DNA of 53,066 nucleotides, taken from NCBI GenBank assembly GCA_017399555.1, contig JAFQBW010000008.1, positions 1 through 53,066 on the forward strand. The letters run 5' to 3'. Numbering within the stretch: the stretch's first letter is position 1; every line of letters starts with the position of its first letter. The position numbers and the translations under genes were made by a program. Positions 48,310-53,066 of the stretch are shown here, piece by piece. This DNA is from Methanocorpusculum sp. (GTDB lineage Archaea > Halobacteriota > Methanomicrobia > Methanomicrobiales > Methanocorpusculaceae). The notes beneath the pieces were generated by a model that was given only the letters and a program-made list of their open reading frames with translations, was not told where the DNA came from and did not search any database.

Positions 48310-49146
48310 ATGATTCCCTTATCCCTCGACAAATCCAGTATCAAATTGGATTCAATCATCTACGCCATTGTCCCCACAGGCAAACGCAATGCTTTGGGGC
48401 GCTGGCACAACTCCCGCAATCCGGCTGAACTTGAGGTCCTGCCTGTCCGTATCACCGGCATCCACCTGCAAGCCGCCTCGACGCCAGGTGACATCGCTGC
48501 TCTGCGGGAGGAGTGGGCTGTAGAAGGGTTTGAATATAAGAAGGATGCCAGTCCTTTTACCCTTCGCTCTTTTGACAGCCTATCGATACAGGACTGCTTC
48601 TCCAACATTATCGAGGCCAATGTGGAATGTGTAAAGCGCATCAATAAGGTTACCGGTGAAAAGGGTGTTGTTTTGGAGCTGTGTCCGGAATGCCAGGAGG
48701 AGGTCATCATTTACAACGAGGGCATTACTCCCTGCCCCGATTGCGGTGAGCCACTGGTGCCCTGCAGCATCTGCGGGGACTGCGCTACAACCTTGTGTCC
48801 ATATGGCTGCAGAGGCATTGGAGACTCTGAAAGGCTCAAGCCCACCAATCCCGTTGTCCCGCCCGCTATTCGCCAGCAGGCCCTTAATCATATAATCGAG
48901 GAGCAGGAAATGAAGCGCATCCACGATGTCCGGCTGGAAGCAATCCGTGACTTTATCCGCTTTGAAGAATCCAGTTCGGAACGGTTCCCGTGGAGCGTCC
49001 CCGCCAAAGAGATGTTGAAGGATGAAGCAAGGCTGAAAGATGTCATGCACAGGCTCAAATGGCACAATACGGAATACGAGTCGGATGACCTCTACGGCCT
49101 GCTGGATAAAACCTTTGGCGTCAATCCGGAGGTGAAGAAAGCATGA
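48310..49146 (+). CDS. Zinc-ribbon-containing hypothetical protein, 278 aa
   Basis: AAAGGAG lies upstream. The middle (about 124-165) has three to four closely packed Cys motifs (CPECQEE, CPDCGEPLVPCSICGDC, CPYGC), probably two zinc sites. The C-terminal 100 residues are helical and charged. The stop overlaps the next ATG (ATGA). Cytoplasmic; function not known. Confidence 0.65.
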   Translation: MIPLSLDKSSIKLDSIIYAIVPTGKRNALGRWHNSRNPAELEVLPVRITGIHLQAASTPGDIAALREEWAVEGFEYKKDASPFTLRSFDSLSIQDCFSNIIEANVECVKRINKVTGEKGVVLELCPECQEEVIIYNEGITPCPDCGEPLVPCSICGDCATTLCPYGCRGIGDSERLKPTNPVVPPAIRQQALNHIIEEQEMKRIHDVRLEAIRDFIRFEESSSERFPWSVPAKEMLKDEARLKDVMHRLKWHNTEYESDDLYGLLDKTFGVNPEVKKA

Positions 49147-49649
49147 GGATTCTGATGTATACCGAGCCTTACCTTGACGCAGAACATACTCGGCCGCAGC
49201 AAATCTACACCCTGCTCCATGTATTAAAGGATGCCTATAACGAGGAGGCGGATGATGACGAGGCGTACCTCTCCATTGACCATGTGGCGGATGACGACAT
49301 CATCTTCGGTTCAGATGACCCTCAGGCCATCCTCGATGTCGTCAAGGATTGGAACGACATGGTTGTGGACAACCTGCGGGAAGCCCTGAATGGCTATGTT
49401 GTCTCGTTCAACAAAAATAAGGGGCATGATAATCCTCTGGCTGTTCTGGACAATACGGCCACCTATGAACTGAAGAAGGCTGCCATGGCAGCGGATAACG
49501 ACTTCTACTCCTTTGCTGACAACGCGCTTTATATCCCTGTTTCAGGGATTGGCGCTACTTATTTCCACACCGTCTTGTCAAATGCTGACCTGGCACGGGT
49601 GCGGCAGGAACCGGAGAACTTTGCAATCCTTGAAGTGCCGGCGAAGTGA
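49143..49649 (+). CDS. Hypothetical acidic 168-aa protein
   Basis: Coupled to the previous gene by a four-base overlap. It is acidic, with a run of Asp/Glu (NEEADDDEAYLSIDHVADDD). No membrane segment and no recognised domain. Part of the copy G block. Confidence 0.6.
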   Translation: MRILMYTEPYLDAEHTRPQQIYTLLHVLKDAYNEEADDDEAYLSIDHVADDDIIFGSDDPQAILDVVKDWNDMVVDNLREALNGYVVSFNKNKGHDNPLAVLDNTATYELKKAAMAADNDFYSFADNALYIPVSGIGATYFHTVLSNADLARVRQEPENFAILEVPAK

Positions 49650-49685
49650 CCCGTCTAATCTATAAACACGAAAGGAGACCCGAAC

Positions 49686-50204
49686 ATGGCGCATGATATG
49701 CAGCACCACGACGTTGCTTACTTCCTGCAGGTATTCGTTCCCAACTCCACACCCGAAAATCTCGATACAATGACTGAGGATATCGGGCAAGTATTGGAGT
49801 CTGAGGGCATCTGCACCCATTACGGTGACCAGGAGCCGGGAAAGGAATTCACCATCCTCCACTATGACTGCGACGGCTTTGGCGGCACGGTCACCGGGTT
49901 GGACGAAGGCGCCTTGATATCCGTATTTCAGAAGCTGTCCTCCCGGTATCCGGACACCTACTTTGACCTCTATGCGGAGGATGAAGATGACGGCAAGCAG
50001 AACAGCAGCTATGTGTTTCGCAACGGTCAGCACCGAGTCGACCACAGCATACTGATTGATTCCGAGATTCAACTGGAGCCGCAGAAGGCTGCCCAGTACG
50101 TTATCACCGCAGTTCTGGATGAGGATAGTCTGGAGAAGGTGAAGACGCTGCTGAACTTCATCGGCTTCGACTATGTGGTGGAGCCGGGAACGGACGCTGT
50201 TTGA
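49686..50204 (+). CDS. Hypothetical acidic 172-aa protein
   Basis: AAAGGAG lies upstream. It starts with His-rich MAHDMQHHDVAYFLQ and has an acidic middle (YAEDEDDGKQNSS); the end looks like a small ferredoxin-like alpha/beta fold (LEKVKTLLNFIGFDYVVEPG). Soluble, not recognised. Confidence 0.6.
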   Translation: MAHDMQHHDVAYFLQVFVPNSTPENLDTMTEDIGQVLESEGICTHYGDQEPGKEFTILHYDCDGFGGTVTGLDEGALISVFQKLSSRYPDTYFDLYAEDEDDGKQNSSYVFRNGQHRVDHSILIDSEIQLEPQKAAQYVITAVLDEDSLEKVKTLLNFIGFDYVVEPGTDAV

Positions 50205-50234
50205 TACCTATACTCATGAAAGGACATATCCTCT

Positions 50235-50651
50235 ATGAAACAACGACCCTGGAAAATACACTTAACTGCCAACGGCGTCCCCTGCTTCTGCTGCGGCAAA
50301 GTCGAATATCCCTACATTGACGGCATCTGCGACGCGCATACAGAAGGCCTCTACAAGCTGTACCGACATCCGGAGTTTCAGATGATTCTGGACTACCCGA
50401 CAAAACAAATCGGGTATATCCTCAATACACTTGCTGACGCAGTGCAGAGGGGTGAACGATTTACGCCGCGATTCATTGCTGGCATCTTTGAGGACTGTCT
50501 GATTCAACTGGTGCCCATCCAGTTGGAGGACACTCCAGCTTTTCGGGTCATCATCCCCGACAGGCATAATGTCTGGCCCAATGACCCTAAGTGCGAGCAT
50601 CCCTACAACAAGCAGCTCCTACACCTCGACCAACTACAGCGCAGCAGATAA
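50235..50651 (+). CDS. Hypothetical 138-aa protein with N-terminal Cys motif
   Basis: AAAGGA lies upstream. A CFCCGKVEYPYIDGICDAH segment (about 15-33) could form a zinc site. The remainder is mixed and basic. It is the last gene of the copy G block and is followed by a strong terminator. Not recognised. Confidence 0.6.
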   Translation: MKQRPWKIHLTANGVPCFCCGKVEYPYIDGICDAHTEGLYKLYRHPEFQMILDYPTKQIGYILNTLADAVQRGERFTPRFIAGIFEDCLIQLVPIQLEDTPAFRVIIPDRHNVWPNDPKCEHPYNKQLLHLDQLQRSR

Positions 50652-50694
50652 ACTTGCATCATCACTTCATAATGTAATTTGAATCGTGTCAGCA

Positions 50695-50738
50695 AAATCT
50701 CCCTCTGTCCATAAATGACGGAGGGAGATTTGTTTTAT
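50695..50738. terminator. Strong bidirectional terminator
   Basis: AAATCTCCCTCTGTC / GACGGAGGGAGATTT, a 15-position stem (one T-G pair), followed by GTTTTAT. Confidence 0.88.
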
Positions 50739-50772
50739 ATACCGACACGTTCCAAAGCATGGACGTCATTTC

Positions 50773-51408
50773 CTAAATCTTCTTTTTCCCAAAAGGACGG
50801 TTCATATATTTGGGATTGATGTAGAGGATATAGAACAACATGACCAGAAGCATCAACGCCAGGCCCACAATCCCCAATTTGAAATAAAACGTACACAGTG
50901 CAATGCCGAGCTGTATGGAACAGTACAGCAATTCGATTTTTGCATTTTTTCTTCTTTGCCGTATATCCTTTTCGTACATCAGGTTTCTAACCATCCATGC
51001 CGAACAGATGAAAAGGAAGGCAACGTTGATAAGCATCAGCTGGTAATCAGGTAACCTCTGCCCGTCGACTGTCTTATAAGAAATCTGCGTACAGGCGTAG
51101 AGGAATCCCGTTTGAATTGCTATTGCCAACACGGAGAGGTTCGTACGCAGAATCAGATTCGGCTTCCTCTTTGCGCTTTGCTTTTGCAGAAACGATTGCT
51201 CCTCGGCATACTTCTCCGGGTCTACAAGTTCAGATATACTGATTTCAAAGAGAGCTGCCAGCTCTGTTAGATTACTTGCAGTAGGGTCCGATTGGCCGGT
51301 TTCCCATTTTGACACAGCCTGCCTGCTTACTCCAAGCTGGTCAGCAATATACTCCTGTGACAATTTCAATTCTATCCGCTTGTTTTTGATATTCTCGCCT
51401 AAGCTCAT
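50773..51408 (-). CDS. Membrane XRE-family regulator, 211 aa
   Basis: ATG 51408 follows GGGGGTGA; a GTG three codons upstream is less well spaced. Residues ~5-60 are an HTH_3 domain (LSQEYIADQLGVSRQAVSKW). After a basic linker come about four membrane helices (for example YCSIQLGIALCTFYF, LALMLLVMLFYILYI). Like the proteins at 14967, 24921 and 42772, it couples DNA binding to the membrane. A 10-bp direct repeat upstream may be its operator. Confidence 0.83.
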   Translation of the reverse strand: MSLGENIKNKRIELKLSQEYIADQLGVSRQAVSKWETGQSDPTASNLTELAALFEISISELVDPEKYAEEQSFLQKQSAKRKPNLILRTNLSVLAIAIQTGFLYACTQISYKTVDGQRLPDYQLMLINVAFLFICSAWMVRNLMYEKDIRQRRKNAKIELLYCSIQLGIALCTFYFKLGIVGLALMLLVMLFYILYINPKYMNRPFGKKKI

Positions 51409-51459
51409 ATCGGTCACCCCCTGCCTTAATTATGCAGAATGAAGCTGTTGCAATCCACC

Positions 51460-51543
51460 AACTACATGTCAACCGTTAGTTGCACATGAAGTCTGGAGCC
51501 ATTTTACTACCTATCGACCATAACTTTTGCTCAAACTACATGT
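51460..51543. repeat. Direct repeat AACTACATGT, possible XRE operator
   Basis: Two identical 10-mers, 74 bases apart (about seven helical turns), each with the palindromic core ACATGT. The first overlaps a TTGACA on the minus strand that could be the XRE -35 element. Confidence 0.45.
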
Positions 51544-51645
51544 ATGATTATTACGATATATTTTAGCATGACCGGCTTTCGCGGACAACATCCGAAAAGC
51601 ACAACCTGTTCACGAACATATGGCCTGAAACTCCCTCTCCGCGCC

Positions 51646-51674
51646 TTGCTGAAAGGGCATAGGCATGGTATGAT
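51646..51674 (+). promoter_or_regulatory. Sigma-A-like promoter for the polymerase gene
   Basis: TTGCTG, a 17-base spacer and TATGAT, 39 bases before the ATG. No obvious LexA-type box overlaps it. Confidence 0.7.
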
Positions 51675-51712
51675 GGAGGCACACTAAAACACGTGGGAAG
51701 GAGGCGTCAACG

Positions 51713-53066
51713 ATGCCAGAAAAGCAGCGCACATACATCGCAATAGACCTGAAATCGTTCTACGCTTCCGTCGAGGCGCGGGAACGTGGCCTTGACCCTA
51801 TGTCGACCAACCTTGTTGTGGCGGATGCCAGCAGGACGGAGAAGACCATCTGCCTTGCTGTCTCCCCTTCCCTCAAAACCTATGGCATTCCCGGTCGGCC
51901 ACGGCTCTTTGAAGTTGTGCAGAAGGTCAAAGCCGCCAATGCTGAACGGCAGCGTAAGGCGCCAGGCAGACAGTTCACCGGGGAGTCTTATGACTTTACC
52001 GCATTGCAGAAGGACCCCTCTCTTGCAGTATCCTACATTGTTGCGCCACCTCGTATGGCCTACTACATGGAATACAGCACACAGATATACGGCGTTTACC
52101 TCAAGCACGTCGCCCCAGAGGATATCCATGTCTACTCCATCGATGAGATTTTCCTTGACGCCACCAGCTATCTCAAGACCTATAAAATCAGCGCCCATGA
52201 CTTTGCCATGCGTATCATCCGGGATGTTTTGAAGACCACCGGCATCACGGCGACCGCCGGCATCGGCACCAACCTGTACCTCGCCAAAATCGCCATGGAC
52301 ATCGTGGCCAAGAAGATGCCGCCGGATAAGGATGGCGTTCGTATCGCGGAACTGGACGAGCTTTCCTACCGTCAGAAGCTGTGGACGCATCGCCCACTGA
52401 CCGACTTCTGGCGGGTGGGAAAAGGTTATGCCCGGAAGCTGGAAGGGGTTGGCCTGATGACCATGGGCGACGTCGCTCGCTGCTCCATGGGCGGTCCCGC
52501 CGACTACTACAATGAGAAACTGCTTTATGATATGTTCGGCGTCAACGCCGAACTGCTGATTGACCATGCGTGGGGTTGGGAACCGGTCACCATCGCAGAC
52601 ATCAAAGCGTATAAGCCGGCAACCAACAGCATCAGCTCCGGACAGGTGCTGCAGGAGGCATATGACAGCCAGAAGGCAAGAATCGTCGTCCACGAGATGG
52701 CGGAGTCCATGGCACAGGACCTTCTCAAAAAGGGTCTTGTGACCGACCAAATCGTACTGACCGTCGGATATGACATAGAGAATTTGACCGACCCATCCAT
52801 CAGCCGAAGCTATAAGGGAAAAATCAAGGAAGACGCTTATGGACGCAAAGTGCCGGAGCATGCGCATGGCACGGAGAACCTTGGCCGGCAGACGTCCTCT
52901 GTTAAACTGATTACCTCTGCTGCCCTGCGGCTTTATGACCGCATCATTAACGAAAAGCTGCTGGTTCGCCGTCTGACCCTTGTCGCCGGCCGCGTGGTGG
53001 ATGAGTCCTCCGTACCCAAAGAGCAGCCTCCGGAGCAACTGGACCTGTTCACGGACTACGCGGCTA
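51713..53066 (+). CDS. Y-family DNA polymerase (UmuC/DinB-like), truncated by window end
   Basis: AAGGAGG lies upstream of ATG 51713. 451 codons are visible and the frame is open at the window edge. The palm holds the first metal site in IAIDLKSFYASVEAR and the second in YSIDEIFLDAT (about 141-151). TAGIGTNLYLAKIA and a WRVGKGYARKLEGVGLMTMG helix-hairpin-helix follow, then a little-finger region. The visible end (EQPPEQLDLFTDY) resembles the C-terminal clamp-binding tail of this group (LDLF), so little is missing. It would copy across damaged DNA; such genes are frequent on Firmicutes plasmids and integrative elements. Confidence 0.93.
   Translation, partial: MPEKQRTYIAIDLKSFYASVEARERGLDPMSTNLVVADASRTEKTICLAVSPSLKTYGIPGRPRLFEVVQKVKAANAERQRKAPGRQFTGESYDFTALQKDPSLAVSYIVAPPRMAYYMEYSTQIYGVYLKHVAPEDIHVYSIDEIFLDATSYLKTYKISAHDFAMRIIRDVLKTTGITATAGIGTNLYLAKIAMDIVAKKMPPDKDGVRIAELDELSYRQKLWTHRPLTDFWRVGKGYARKLEGVGLMTMGDVARCSMGGPADYYNEKLLYDMFGVNAELLIDHAWGWEPVTIADIKAYKPATNSISSGQVLQEAYDSQKARIVVHEMAESMAQDLLKKGLVTDQIVLTVGYDIENLTDPSISRSYKGKIKEDAYGRKVPEHAHGTENLGRQTSSVKLITSAALRLYDRIINEKLLVRRLTLVAGRVVDESSVPKEQPPEQLDLFTDYAA

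Larger units (their letters stand above)
51409..51712. other. Divergent intergenic region with direct repeats
   Basis: This 304-base gap separates the XRE gene (-) from the polymerase gene (+). It holds the direct repeat AACTACATGT (51460-51469 and 51534-51543) and a plus-strand promoter at 51646-51674. No RNA gene or further open frame is convincing. Confidence 0.6.

Noticed and set aside
51707-53038. 443-codon open frame on the minus strand
   Set aside because: It is antisense to the Y-family polymerase gene, has no ribosome site and a shadow-like His/Gly-rich composition.
1-53066. CRISPR arrays, tRNA/rRNA genes, insertion sequences, integrase or attachment sites
   Set aside because: Looked for by eye on both strands; no regularly spaced repeats, no cloverleaf ending in CCA context, and no transposase or recombinase motif found.

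Overview
The window looks like accessory DNA from a gut Gram-positive of the Clostridia, probably an Oscillospiraceae/Eubacteriales-type organism. This is inferred from strong GGAGG ribosome sites, sigma-A-like promoters, intrinsic terminators, lipoproteins with LTAC/LAAC lipoboxes, a BceRS-BceAB-type peptide-antibiotic module and an HU of Firmicutes type. There are no rRNA, tRNA or ribosomal-protein genes and no CRISPR array. Most plus-strand genes encode small unrecognised proteins in tight, overlapping clusters. An HU protein, a CCA-adding enzyme and a Y-family polymerase sit among them. A large plasmid or integrative element is the best guess. No relaxase, integrase, capsid or replication gene is visible, so the vehicle is not proven.

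Layout. 1-4800: the end of one gene, then a plus-strand operon. It includes three adjacent paralogues, each made of two copies of the same ~105-residue module (six modules in all). 4899-7445: a minus-strand trio (DUF6054-like, SUKH-like, beta-propeller-like). 7555-10243: a lipoprotein, HU, a 47-residue micro-protein and cca. 10394-22370: several plus-strand blocks of hypothetical proteins, many Cys-rich, interrupted by one membrane-anchored XRE regulator. 22461-28086: minus-strand genes for a CDP-alcohol phosphotransferase, a GT8-VTT fusion, an XRE membrane regulator, a membrane beta-propeller and an ECF sigma factor. 28263-35351: a PAS-GGDEF protein, a ComEC-like beta-lactamase-fold lipoprotein, an XRE regulator and a run of small membrane proteins. 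35396-42554: a BceRSAB-like module and a patch of AT-richer genes, including a SUKH protein and a frameshifted gene. 42772-50651: more plus-strand blocks, with an HD-GYP protein, a macrodomain and a nucleotidase-guanylate kinase fusion. 50773-53066: an XRE membrane regulator and a truncated Y-family polymerase.

The most notable unlabelled signal is a repeated leader. After an upstream terminator comes a pyrimidine-rich tract, then CATACTG. About 15-20 bases later there is a second box close to TGACGACAGGAG, and then a normal ribosome site. Seven good copies and one variant precede blocks of hypothetical genes. Several copies also carry long inverted repeats anchored at the first box. Recognisable genes (cca, the lipoproteins, XRE regulators, GGDEF, the polymerase) instead have ordinary TTGNNN-17-TATNNT promoters. 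This suggests that the hypothetical blocks form one regulon controlled by an unidentified factor.

Other points worth attention are an in-frame TGA inside a lipoprotein gene, a promoter-terminator leader ahead of the bceR-like gene, and several uncommon domain fusions. Starts were chosen by Shine-Dalgarno spacing and differ in places from the longest open frame.
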